Shown here: positions 23,626 to 32,493 of the stretch, one piece after another
Layout: each line of letters starts with the position of its first letter
How positions within the stretch are numbered: position 1 is the first letter of the stretch
From: an uncultured Gammaproteobacteria bacterium
GTDB lineage: Bacteria; Pseudomonadota; Gammaproteobacteria; Pseudomonadales; Litorivicinaceae
DNA length: 64,000 nt
Reading direction: 5' to 3'
NCBI GenBank assembly: GCA_913042205.1
Contig: CAJWIY010000003.1
Span: forward strand, 1-64,000
Notes under the pieces: model-generated
Database searches by the model: none
Told to the model about the DNA's origin: nothing
Seen by the model: the letters and a program-made list of their open reading frames with translations, nothing else
Translations under genes and position numbers: made by a program

Positions 23626-24838
23626 TCTAGCAAAGATCCGAGACGATTTCCCAATTCTTTCGCGTAAGGTCCACGGACAACCGCTGGTCTACTTTGATAA
23701 CGCAGCGACCTCCCAAAAACCGATCGCCGTCATAAATTCAATCACAGACTACTATGACCGCTACAATTCGAACGTCCATCGCGGTGTTCATACACTGAGC
23801 GGAGAGGCAACCGACGCATATGAGGGGGCGCGGGCCCAAATCGGACGGTGGTTCGGAATAACAGATCCCGGTGAAGTCATCCTACTAAGAGGCGCAACCG
23901 AGGCGCTCAATCTGGTAGCTAATACAATCGCGGGGGAACTCAAACGCGGTGACGTTATTCTAGTCGGAGAGACTGAACACCACGCGAATATTGTTCCATG
24001 GCAACAACTCGAATCCCGCCTTGGGGTAACAGTTGTTCCTGTCCCTGTAGATAGCACCGGCATGTTGGATCTCAAAGCCGCTAAAACGCTGTGTGAAAAA
24101 CATCCTGTGGCCGTGATAGCAATCGGCCACGTCTCAAACGCGATAGGTGCTCTGAACGATGTCGAGGGATTTATCGCTCTGGCCAAAGAGAACAGTGCGT
24201 ATTCCGTGATCGATGGCGCACAGGCAGCTCCGCATATGCTGGTAAATGTGAAAAACCTACAAGCAGATTTTTACGCTGTAAGCGCACATAAATGTTGTGG
24301 GCCAACAGGAATAGGTGTTCTTTTCGGCAGGAGGGAACTCCTCGAACGTTTGCCACCGTGGCAGGGTGGCGGGGATATGATCGATCGCGTCAGCTTCAGC
24401 GGGACCACCTACAACGAGTTACCATGGAAATTTGAAGCTGGGACACCAAACATTGCGGACACCATCGGCTTCTCTGCCGCCCTCCGGTACCTTGAATCAA
24501 TCGACTTTGCTGCAGCGATCGCACACGAGAATAGAGTACACGAATATCTTATCGACTCGATGCTGAATCGCAACACAGTTGACGTGCTAGGTAATCCCGA
24601 GCGATGGGTGAGCGTTTGTTCATTCAACGTGAAAGGAAGCCACCCGACGGATGTCGGTACTCTACTCGACCAACTTGGTGTAGCCGTTCGTACCGGCCAT
24701 CACTGTGCGATGCCGACAATGGAGTACTTCGGGCTACCAGGTACAGTTCGAGCCTCGATCGCTTTCTATAACTCAATCGAGGAGGTTGATCGTTTTCTTG
24801 ATGCGCTCGATCGCGTCACAGGGATGCTCTCGAGCTGA
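23618..24838 (+). CDS. sufS: cysteine desulfurase SufS
   Basis: VYFDNAATSQKP, RGVHTLSGEATDAYEGAR, AVSAHKCCGPTGIGVLFGR, VRTGHHCAMP. Confidence 0.97.
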   Translation: MFDLAKIRDDFPILSRKVHGQPLVYFDNAATSQKPIAVINSITDYYDRYNSNVHRGVHTLSGEATDAYEGARAQIGRWFGITDPGEVILLRGATEALNLVANTIAGELKRGDVILVGETEHHANIVPWQQLESRLGVTVVPVPVDSTGMLDLKAAKTLCEKHPVAVIAIGHVSNAIGALNDVEGFIALAKENSAYSVIDGAQAAPHMLVNVKNLQADFYAVSAHKCCGPTGIGVLFGRRELLERLPPWQGGGDMIDRVSFSGTTYNELPWKFEAGTPNIADTIGFSAALRYLESIDFAAAIAHENRVHEYLIDSMLNRNTVDVLGNPERWVSVCSFNVKGSHPTDVGTLLDQLGVAVRTGHHCAMPTMEYFGLPGTVRASIAFYNSIEEVDRFLDALDRVTGMLSS

Positions 24839-25392
24839 TGATTCCCTTCACCGAATTAGTTAAAGGTTCAGAATTGAGCGTTTTAGAAAACGTGACCGGA
24901 AAACAGGTGCCACAGGGAACGCCTTTGACACTTGGAGTCGGAGAGATGGTCACAGTTACCCAAGCACTCGGTGACACAGTCACGCTCGATATCGGAAGCC
25001 GTCTTATTCGCATCGAAACTTTGGATCTTGCGAAGCTCGGGGTTCAGGCGCCAGAGAATGTCGTTTCAGATCTTTCAGCGTCTCTGGAAAGTCAAGTCTT
25101 GGAAGTTTTGAGGCAAAGCTACGACCCAGAAATTCCGGTCAACATTGTGGATCTTGGTCTAATCTATGACATCAGGATCTCGACCTTGATCGATGGCCGT
25201 ACCCACATTCGTGTTGATATGACACTCACAGCTCCCGGGTGCGGCATGGGACCTGTTATGGCACGAGATATCAAGGAGAAGATAGAAGCATTGAGCGAGG
25301 TGGATCAGGCGGACATACAGATAGTCTTTGATCCACCATGGGACGCAAGTAGGATGACAGAGGAAGCCCGTTTGGAAGCGGGGCTGTTTTAG
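24838..25392 (+). CDS. sufT: SufT / MIP18-family (DUF59) Fe-S maturation protein
   Basis: SYDPEIPVNIVDLGLIYDIRI...MTLTAPGCGMGPVMARDIKEKIE; last part of suf operon. Confidence 0.88.
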   Translation: MIPFTELVKGSELSVLENVTGKQVPQGTPLTLGVGEMVTVTQALGDTVTLDIGSRLIRIETLDLAKLGVQAPENVVSDLSASLESQVLEVLRQSYDPEIPVNIVDLGLIYDIRISTLIDGRTHIRVDMTLTAPGCGMGPVMARDIKEKIEALSEVDQADIQIVFDPPWDASRMTEEARLEAGLF

Positions 25393-25400
25393 GAAACGCT

Positions 25401-25721
25401 ATGAGCCAATGGATCGAAATTTCAACATTGGCCGCACTGGCAGACAGTGCTTATGAGCGTTTTGAGTTTGAAGACATCGATGTATTGGTATTCCGTGAGG
25501 GTAGCCGTGTGTATGCGATTGAGGACCTTTGTACACATGACGGTGCCGAGCTCTGTGGGGGACTCTATATGGATGGGGAAATTGAATGTCCACGCCACGG
25601 CGCACGCTTCTGCATCAAAACAGGTCAGGCACTCTCAGCACCCGCATACGAGCAGGTATCGACACTACCGATTCGTGTAAACGATCAGGGCACGGTCGAA
25701 ATTAAACTCGACACAGACTAA
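25401..25721 (+). CDS. Rieske 2Fe-2S ferredoxin-like protein
   Basis: CTHDGAELCGG...CPRHGARFCIKTG Rieske C-X-H / C-X2-H pair. Confidence 0.88.
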   Translation: MSQWIEISTLAALADSAYERFEFEDIDVLVFREGSRVYAIEDLCTHDGAELCGGLYMDGEIECPRHGARFCIKTGQALSAPAYEQVSTLPIRVNDQGTVEIKLDTD

Positions 25722-25752
25722 TGGGGCATCCGTTACCTAAATTTGTCGGTCG

Positions 25753-26628
25753 TTGGAGTCACTCTTGAGTTTTCTAGACCACTTCAACTACGCACACAAT
25801 CCAGATCTTAAGTCGTGGACTCCTTGGTATCAGGACCATGCTCTAATTGGCTATACAAACACAAAATTCAAAGAACGTGGAATTGATTTCGGTTTATGGC
25901 AAGAGACCGACAACGGTCTCATAATTCCTGACAAATCTGAAGGCGAGCTGAGCCGCCTCTTCGCCCGCTTTGCGAAGAAAACTTATGAGGAAGGGTTGCT
26001 CTGGAGTTGGGTTGGCGAGCTATTTCCGGTCAAGGCCTCCGTGACAGATCCCACACGGTTTGTAATGGAGCGGACACTGACGGCCCCACTTGGCTGCCTG
26101 ACGTTTGGTGTGCACTTAAACGGCTATGTAAGAACGAAGCAAGGTATCGAGCTTTGGGTTGCCAAACGCGCGCAGAACAAGCCAACGTTCCCGGGTAAGT
26201 TAGACAACATAGTGGCTGGTGGACAACCGGCTGGTCTCGGTTTGTTCGAGAATCTTATGAAGGAGTGCTTCGAGGAAGCAGGGATCTCCAAAACACAGGC
26301 CAAAGAATCTGTAGCAACCGGAACCATCAGTTACTGGCACACTGACGGCAGGGGTCTCAAGCGTGACATCTTATATTGCTACGACCTAGAACTACCCGAT
26401 AGCTTCGTTCCAGTTTGCCATGATGGGGAGGTCGATTCATTCGAGCGCTTGCCAATCGAACAGGTGCTCTCGATCATCAAGACAAGCTATGCATTCAAAT
26501 ACAACTGCAACCTAATTATCATCGATTTTGCGATTCGTCACGGCGTACTTACCGGAGACAACACTCCCGAATACGCGGAGCTATGCGAACGCAGAAACCA
26601 ATTAAGATTAGCCGAAGCTAGCCAATAG
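25753..26628 (+). CDS. DUF4743 / Nudix hydrolase family protein (TPK-associated Nudix)
   Basis: GYVRTKQGIELWVAKRAQNKPTFPGKLDNIVAGGQPAGLGLFENLMKECFEEAGIS Nudix box; TTG start. Confidence 0.82.
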   Translation: MESLLSFLDHFNYAHNPDLKSWTPWYQDHALIGYTNTKFKERGIDFGLWQETDNGLIIPDKSEGELSRLFARFAKKTYEEGLLWSWVGELFPVKASVTDPTRFVMERTLTAPLGCLTFGVHLNGYVRTKQGIELWVAKRAQNKPTFPGKLDNIVAGGQPAGLGLFENLMKECFEEAGISKTQAKESVATGTISYWHTDGRGLKRDILYCYDLELPDSFVPVCHDGEVDSFERLPIEQVLSIIKTSYAFKYNCNLIIIDFAIRHGVLTGDNTPEYAELCERRNQLRLAEASQ

Positions 26629-26928
26629 CCGGAGGTCCATTGGCGTCCGCAACGCCGCATCCTCCCGGAGACAGGGATCATGCCCAATCACTTCATCATA
26701 AGCGCACTGATGTACAATAACCGCCTCTTTACCACCTACCCCTGCCAATGCGATCCCTGCTTGCGTCGAAGATTTAAAAGTTTGGTTATTGCCATCTTCT
26801 TTCTTCAGCATAGTCTCGCCGACATCTGTGATGATTTTCACCAAATAAATAATTCCCTCGAACGCATGTATCTCTAATGCCGGCGCTTGACCATGTTCAA
26901 TGAGCTTTTTTAAGTCAGATATAGTCAC
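26608..26928 (-). CDS. small protein, DUF6482-like
   Basis: 106-aa ORF, overlapping the stop region of the MerR gene upstream; family recalled, not searched. Confidence 0.55.
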   Translation of the reverse strand: MTISDLKKLIEHGQAPALEIHAFEGIIYLVKIITDVGETMLKKEDGNNQTFKSSTQAGIALAGVGGKEAVIVHQCAYDEVIGHDPCLREDAALRTPMDLRLLASFG

Positions 26929-27932
26929 TAGGCGCTTGCCCCAATTTGGCTTTGGCGTAGCATTTTCAAGGAGTGCCTCAACTCATCAAGCGTCGGGGGA
27001 GATAATAGACCAAGTTTGTTCGTGAGTTCGTAATGATGCGCAGCCGCAGAGCCTCCGACAAATATCGGAATTTTCTGATCAAGCTGCGATCGGAGGCGTG
27101 TCAGTTCTGTCGGAATCCGTGGATCATCCGCTGGATAAGTAAGAGACAGACTGACAGTTCGAGCACCAGACTGCATCGCACAGGCCACAATTTCATCTGC
27201 CGGTGTGTTCGGGCCTAGATACACGGGTAACCAACCATCGACAGACACGAGTGCAGCCACCATCAAGGCACCGAGTTCGTGTAACTGTCCGGTCGGTGTC
27301 GTAATCACAATCTTTGGCTCGTTACCGGTATAGGTCTCACGAAATCGAAGCGCACCGATAAAAGTTCGAAGGTGGGCAGTCGCCATGTGTTCGTGGGCGA
27401 TCCGCAGTTTTCCCAAACGTGTCGATTCACCAATCTGGTGCAGGAGCGGGCCGATCACCGTCTCAAGATAGGAAGGTAGCGACTGCTTCACGAGGCCTTC
27501 CTGTAACAACTGGTCAAAGCGATGCTGATCCATCGTCTGTACCGCAAACAGCATTGCGTCTACGTCATAGCGCGTATCAGAGGACTCGAGTGGATTGGTC
27601 CAGCTTGGTCGAAAGACCTCTGTCTGTTTTTCTTGTGGAGCCTCGTATCGGCTATCCTCGGAAACGACGTCGCGCAAAGCCTCAAGCGTTAGTGGTGCAA
27701 CATCTACCAGGCGCCGACCGTTTAGTTTGGCAAGCCGAATCAATCGCAACCGCTCAATATCGTAATCACTATACAGACGGCGCTTAGTAACACTACGCGC
27801 CGGATCAACAACGTGGTACCGTTTCTCCCAGGCACGAATGAGGTCGACCGTGAGTCCGGTGCGGTTAGCCACCAACCTTATGGGATGACGCGGCGCAGTA
27901 TCGATGCTTGAAATTGTCTCTAATGTAGGCAT
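26928..27932 (-). CDS. MerR-family regulator with C-terminal B12-binding domain (CarH/LitR-like)
   Basis: LVANRTGLTVDLIRAWEKRYHVVDPARSVTKRRLYSDYDIERLRLI; GKLRIAHEHMATAHLRTF; GQLHELGALMVAALVSVDGWLPVYLGPNTP; start likely MPTLE at 27932. Confidence 0.87.
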   Translation of the reverse strand: MPTLETISSIDTAPRHPIRLVANRTGLTVDLIRAWEKRYHVVDPARSVTKRRLYSDYDIERLRLIRLAKLNGRRLVDVAPLTLEALRDVVSEDSRYEAPQEKQTEVFRPSWTNPLESSDTRYDVDAMLFAVQTMDQHRFDQLLQEGLVKQSLPSYLETVIGPLLHQIGESTRLGKLRIAHEHMATAHLRTFIGALRFRETYTGNEPKIVITTPTGQLHELGALMVAALVSVDGWLPVYLGPNTPADEIVACAMQSGARTVSLSLTYPADDPRIPTELTRLRSQLDQKIPIFVGGSAAAHHYELTNKLGLLSPPTLDELRHSLKMLRQSQIGASA

Positions 27933-27938
27933 AACCTT

Positions 27939-27971
27939 AGTGTGACAATTTTGTCCTAGTTTTGTCCAGAC
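27939..27971. promoter_or_regulatory. Tandem 11-bp repeats upstream of CarH-like gene
   Basis: AGTGTGACAAT|TTTGTCCTAGT|TTTGTCCAGAC, each with TGT at positions 3-5; includes GACAA-TT-TTGTC and TTGTC-CA-GACAA inverted repeats. Confidence 0.5.
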
Positions 27972-27982
27972 AATTATAGAAC

Positions 27983-28489
27983 ATGAGATCATTGATTATT
28001 GTACTAGCATTGCTAGCCCTGTTTTATTTGCTAACTCGCGGATCAACCAAAGGCTGGATAGCAGAAAATAGATGGAAGGTTATTGGCGGCGCAGTCGCCA
28101 CAGGTATTCTATTGCTGGTAGTTACTGGGAAGCTCCCAGCGCTGGCAGCGCTGGCAGCACCAGTGGCTGCTTTTGGTCGCCGCTTGTGGAGCATGCGGGG
28201 ATTACTATCAATATTTCCACAGTTGAGGCAAATCCTAGGCCTCGGTGCGGCCGCCAGTGCGGGCGCTGCACACGCACACCAGCGGCGAGAAGCTCCCAAC
28301 CAGCCAATGACAACCAAACGAGCAGCTGAAATTCTTGGGATTACTGAGGACGCAAGCCCGGTCGAAATCCGAACCGCGCACCGAAAATTGATGGGGAAGA
28401 TGCATCCGGATAAAGATGGGACGGACTATCTGGCCGCTCTAATTAATGAGGCTAGGGACTACTTAATCGCTCGTCATCAAGACAAATAA
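27983..28489 (+). CDS. membrane-anchored J-domain protein
   Basis: N-terminal hydrophobic helices, C-terminal AAEILGITEDASPVEIRTAHRKLMGKMHPDKDGTDYLAALINEARDYL with HPD. Confidence 0.85.
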   Translation: MRSLIIVLALLALFYLLTRGSTKGWIAENRWKVIGGAVATGILLLVVTGKLPALAALAAPVAAFGRRLWSMRGLLSIFPQLRQILGLGAAASAGAAHAHQRREAPNQPMTTKRAAEILGITEDASPVEIRTAHRKLMGKMHPDKDGTDYLAALINEARDYLIARHQDK

Positions 28490-28557
28490 AAATGTCGTTG
28501 TAGGGGTCGTCTCGCTTTCACCAATTGTGATTCTGCAGCACACTCGACCATCTAGCA

Positions 28558-28668
28558 TCATCGAATCTCAAACATCATCAGGTCATCAACCGCTAACCCT
28601 GAAGAAACACTGCACCCGCTAACGCAGGCTCTGGCGTTATCAACACAGACGATCGCAATAAAGAACAT
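28558..28668 (-). CDS. Possible 36-aa ORF downstream of epmB
   Basis: MFFIAIVCVDNARACVSGCSVSSGLAVDDLMMFEIR*, with GAAGG about 7 nt upstream of ATG; below the ORF-track cutoff. Confidence 0.3.
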   Translation of the reverse strand: MFFIAIVCVDNARACVSGCSVSSGLAVDDLMMFEIR

Positions 28669-28687
28669 CGTTAACCTTCAATCCGGT

Positions 28688-29659
28688 CTACTTCCAGAGC
28701 ACCTTGTGCCCTATACCGGGTACTTCCTTGACAAGCTTTGGTACCAAGAAACCCGGAAGTGCCTCCAATAAGGCCTGATGCAGTACCTTCAGCTTTTTTT
28801 CTGAAACATCAAAGTGATGCGCACCAGATACCCTGTCTAACACATTCAAGTAATAAGGATCGATCCCTGCCTCAAACAATCGCTCACTAAGCGCAATCAG
28901 ATCGTCTGCTGAGTCATTTACACCTCCCAAGATCACTGCTTGATTGAGTATTGAGCGACATACCTTTCGTAATCTAGAAACAGCCTTAACTACAGCCTTA
29001 TCAATCTCATTGGCGTGATTTACATGCAAGACGACGACCACGGGTATTTTGATCGACGCAACCGTCTGACAAAAAGTATCGGTCACACGCTCAGGAATCA
29101 CGATAGGCAAACGCGTATGAATTCGTAATCGACGAATGGTAGAAATGGCCTCCAGTCGTTGGAAAAAGCGAGCAAGCACTTCGTCACTAGCCATCAGAGG
29201 ATCACCACCGGAAAAGATAACTTCGTTGACCTCCGAATGCGCTTCAAGATATCTGACGACAGCATCCAAATCATGTCTGGCTAGCGTCCTGTCTTGGTAA
29301 GGAAAGTGGCGACGGAAACAGTAGCGACAGTTTACAGCGCAGCCGCCGCGATAGATCAACAAAACACGTGAGCGGTACTTGTGCAAAACCCCGGGGATCG
29401 GCCCATCAAGCTCTTGCAAAGGATTCTGCATAAACCCTGGCATCGAATGACGCTCATCTGATACTGCCAGGACTTGGCGCAACAGAGGGTCAAAGGGGTC
29501 ACCGCGCCTCATCCTGTCAATGAATGGTTGCGGAACCCGAATTGGAAAATCAGGCCTATTATCAATTTCCGGCAAGTGCTGAATATCTAGGCCCAAACGG
29601 GAAAGAAGACCATCCGCTGTTGTGACAGAATCAGCAAGAAGGCGTTGCCAGTTCATCAC
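28688..29659 (-). CDS. epmB: EF-P beta-lysine 2,3-aminomutase EpmB (radical SAM)
   Basis: YRGGCAVNCRYCFRRHFPYQD radical SAM CX3CX2C, EVIFSGGDPLMASDE. Confidence 0.94.
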   Translation of the reverse strand: MMNWQRLLADSVTTADGLLSRLGLDIQHLPEIDNRPDFPIRVPQPFIDRMRRGDPFDPLLRQVLAVSDERHSMPGFMQNPLQELDGPIPGVLHKYRSRVLLIYRGGCAVNCRYCFRRHFPYQDRTLARHDLDAVVRYLEAHSEVNEVIFSGGDPLMASDEVLARFFQRLEAISTIRRLRIHTRLPIVIPERVTDTFCQTVASIKIPVVVVLHVNHANEIDKAVVKAVSRLRKVCRSILNQAVILGGVNDSADDLIALSERLFEAGIDPYYLNVLDRVSGAHHFDVSEKKLKVLHQALLEALPGFLVPKLVKEVPGIGHKVLWK

Positions 29660-30267
29660 AAACGCTGATCCAACACTCGCTCGACTGTATCGACTATCGC
29701 CTGCGTTTGTGAGTCAATTTCAAGATTCAATTGATCTCCAGAGCGGACCTGTCCAAAGATTGTTAGAGAGCGTGTTTCAGGAATGAGGTGAATGCTAAAC
29801 TGTCCATTTTTCACCAACTCACCTACGGTCAGCGAACATCCATTCAACGACACGTAGCCTTTGGGCAGTAAATACTTCGAAAGAGCATCTGGCACACTGA
29901 CCCAGACTGCAAGATTCGCCTCCGCGTGGACCACATCGATCACCGTGGCTAACCCATGAATGTGGCCTGACAAGACATGCCCACCGATTTCATCGCCAAA
30001 CTTAGCAGCACGCTCAATGTTCACAAGAGATCCTTCTCGCAGGTCAGAAAGGTTGGACAATCTCAATGATTCGTCGATGACATCAAATTGGACACCCTGA
30101 TCATCCCAGCCGACGACAGTCAGGCATAACCCATTTATAGCAATCGAAGCGCCGGTAGCCAGCCCCTCTTCGTAACCCTTGGGCATCCGAACCTGAACCC
30201 GTCGGATACCCTTCCGGTCGGCTAGCCGCGTTACCACGCCAATACCCTGAACAATACCAGTAAACAT
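29656..30267 (-). CDS. ribE: riboflavin synthase alpha subunit
   Basis: MFTGIVQGIGVV, GASIAINGLCLTV, GHVLSGHIHGLA, LNGCSLTVGE; internal domain duplication. Confidence 0.93.
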   Translation of the reverse strand: MFTGIVQGIGVVTRLADRKGIRRVQVRMPKGYEEGLATGASIAINGLCLTVVGWDDQGVQFDVIDESLRLSNLSDLREGSLVNIERAAKFGDEIGGHVLSGHIHGLATVIDVVHAEANLAVWVSVPDALSKYLLPKGYVSLNGCSLTVGELVKNGQFSIHLIPETRSLTIFGQVRSGDQLNLEIDSQTQAIVDTVERVLDQRL

Positions 30268-31391
30268 TAACCTGCCATCTCCTGAATCAATGATCGAATC
30301 ATGGGATATCGATTGGCGGTTCGTAATGCGAGGCTCCTGCCCAGTTGTATGAGTGGCTGATCAGATCGAAATACATCCGAGAAAAGCCCCATAACCAGTG
30401 CGACGGTCCGCTGATCGACACAGCGTTCTCGCGCGACCGAGCGTGCGATCCGATCACCGCCTGCCTTAGGATACCTTTCCAATGTCGCTCGTAAAGCCAA
30501 TACATCGGCAAATCCAAGATTCGCCCCTAGCCCTGCCAACGGTAAAATCCCATGTGAGGTGTCGCCAATTGCAAGTAGGCAACCCAAGGCGTCCTGCCTC
30601 AATGACTGCTGCGATAGAGGGATCCACACAGGATCTCCGACAAACCGCAGATGACCCCGCTCAAACTCACTATTTTGAGTAATCAATGAGGCTAATATTT
30701 TGTTTGGATTCTCTTGCAAGTCATCGGCGATGGGTTTGCCCAATGACCAGACGAGGCTTACACGATGCTGACCACGGCAGTCGGGCAGGGGTAAGAGAGC
30801 AAGCGGGCCGTGCTCGGTGAATATCTGAAAAGCCTCGCCGTAATGGGGCCGCTGACTATGTAATGTTCCTATAACCGCCCGTTGGTGATAGCCTCCGTCC
30901 ACAATTTCAAAGCCCGACGCGACAGCCGTCGTAGCCGCCCGGCCCTCGGCAAAAATCACCAAATCTGCCTCAATCATGGTGTCATCATCAACTGTGATTA
31001 GACCGTAAGGGGTGATCGCCTGTACCGATCGTTGGATACACTGAATATCAATCCCAGAGACCTCCCTCAATAGCTGATTCCGAACCCAGTCCGCCTCAAC
31101 CATGTGACCGAGCGTCGGATCAGTGAAAGTAACCCTTGCATCACTGCGTGCATCAATCACTCGCATTGACTGATAGGCGCAAATGCGATCATTAGGGTTC
31201 CAGGCGCCAAGGTCTTCGAGAAGGCTCTGTGATTGGGGACCAAGCGCCCAAACTCGAGAGTCCATTTCGATAGCTGCTCTTTTCGACTCAAACCCGGCTG
31301 GATCAAATACTGTTACGCTATGGCCCACGCGCTTACAAACAAGCGCAGACGCCAAACCGATCGAACCCCCACCAATAATTACAATCTTCAA
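30267..31391 (-). CDS. UbiH/UbiF/VisC-family FAD-dependent hydroxylase
   Basis: KIVIIGGGSIGLASALVCKRVGHSVTVFDP, AIGDTSHGILPLAGLGANLGFAD; TTG start at 31391 avoids the long overlap. Confidence 0.85.
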   Translation of the reverse strand: MKIVIIGGGSIGLASALVCKRVGHSVTVFDPAGFESKRAAIEMDSRVWALGPQSQSLLEDLGAWNPNDRICAYQSMRVIDARSDARVTFTDPTLGHMVEADWVRNQLLREVSGIDIQCIQRSVQAITPYGLITVDDDTMIEADLVIFAEGRAATTAVASGFEIVDGGYHQRAVIGTLHSQRPHYGEAFQIFTEHGPLALLPLPDCRGQHRVSLVWSLGKPIADDLQENPNKILASLITQNSEFERGHLRFVGDPVWIPLSQQSLRQDALGCLLAIGDTSHGILPLAGLGANLGFADVLALRATLERYPKAGGDRIARSVARERCVDQRTVALVMGLFSDVFRSDQPLIQLGRSLALRTANRYPMIRSLIQEMAG

Positions 31392-32491
31392 GAGATGATA
31401 CCCATTCCGGCCTCGCTGATTTTTCTTTTCAGCCACGAGCTTTGGTCACCCAACGCCATTCCGACGCTTGTCAGTAACTTACGGGACAACAGGTCACGAT
31501 CAAATAGCGTCTCCAAGCTCGATGACGCCAAACGAGTAAGATCACGGTTGGGTTTCCAAGACATAAACGCCTCACGAACCGCAGTATCCGGATCACCCAT
31601 CGCTAAGGCATCGACGAGTCGCGATACGCCTCTAAGTGCAAGGTTCAGTCCCTGTCCAGCGACCGGGTGGATTGTCTGTGCACCATTTCCAAGCAGCACG
31701 ATGCCGGGACGGTAGGGCTGATCAATCCAACGCTCAATAAGAGGAATCTTTACCACATCGCATACCAGCTTTATCCTACCTAGTTCGCGGGGTAAAGCTA
31801 AACATAGGGCATCCAAAAGCGCCGGTGTTGCCTGCTTGAGCGCCTCAGCCTCGCGCGGTGCTAAGGACCAGACAAATCCATAGACCTCGGGATCAATCGG
31901 CAAAAGAGCCAGGGGGCCTGTACCGATAAATCGCTCATATGCACGGCCTCTGACCGGTGCTTCAACGTGGATCCGTCCCAGTAAAGCCGTTCGATCGAAT
32001 GACCGGAGCTGAGCGTCCATGCCGATAGAATTACTGAGGCCGCTGCGTCCACCGTCCGCCAAGATCACCAAATCGGGTTCGCTGATCTCGCCGGTTTCGA
32101 GTTCGATGCGAGGATTGCCTGTGGTGCTGCGTGCGCGGACTTGAGTCACTGCCACCGGTTCGACCATATCAGCAACCTGCTCAGTTAGTATCCGGTCGAG
32201 TTCATGCGAACATATCGCCCGGCCAAAGCGGGAGTGGCCGCATTCAGGAGCATTCAGGAGCATCGACCCTGGCAAGCCCTTTTCATTCACCAGTATTTCC
32301 ACCAGATCTTGACCGGCCTTTGGTTGCACGCCAATGTTCTCAAGTAACGACAATGTTGTTTCGGACAGTGCGAGCGACATCTTTGGCTTTTGAGTAGTAG
32401 GATCAAACAAACGGACCGTATGTCCCATAAGCTTGAGAGCTAAGCTTGCGATTGAGCCAACCGGGCCGCCACCGATAATCCCGATCTGCAC
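31388..32491 (-). CDS. ubiH: UbiH-like 2-octaprenyl-6-methoxyphenol hydroxylase
   Basis: IGIIGGGPVGSIASLALKLMGHTVRLFDP, LLGNGAQTIHPVAGQGLNLALRGVSRL. Confidence 0.87.
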   Translation of the reverse strand: MQIGIIGGGPVGSIASLALKLMGHTVRLFDPTTQKPKMSLALSETTLSLLENIGVQPKAGQDLVEILVNEKGLPGSMLLNAPECGHSRFGRAICSHELDRILTEQVADMVEPVAVTQVRARSTTGNPRIELETGEISEPDLVILADGGRSGLSNSIGMDAQLRSFDRTALLGRIHVEAPVRGRAYERFIGTGPLALLPIDPEVYGFVWSLAPREAEALKQATPALLDALCLALPRELGRIKLVCDVVKIPLIERWIDQPYRPGIVLLGNGAQTIHPVAGQGLNLALRGVSRLVDALAMGDPDTAVREAFMSWKPNRDLTRLASSSLETLFDRDLLSRKLLTSVGMALGDQSSWLKRKISEAGMGIIS

Positions 32492-32493
32492 CT

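Noticed and set aside
28140-28170. GCGCTGGCA repeats in the J-domain gene
   Set aside because: Encodes Ala/Leu-rich transmembrane segment (ALAALAAP); ordinary low complexity.
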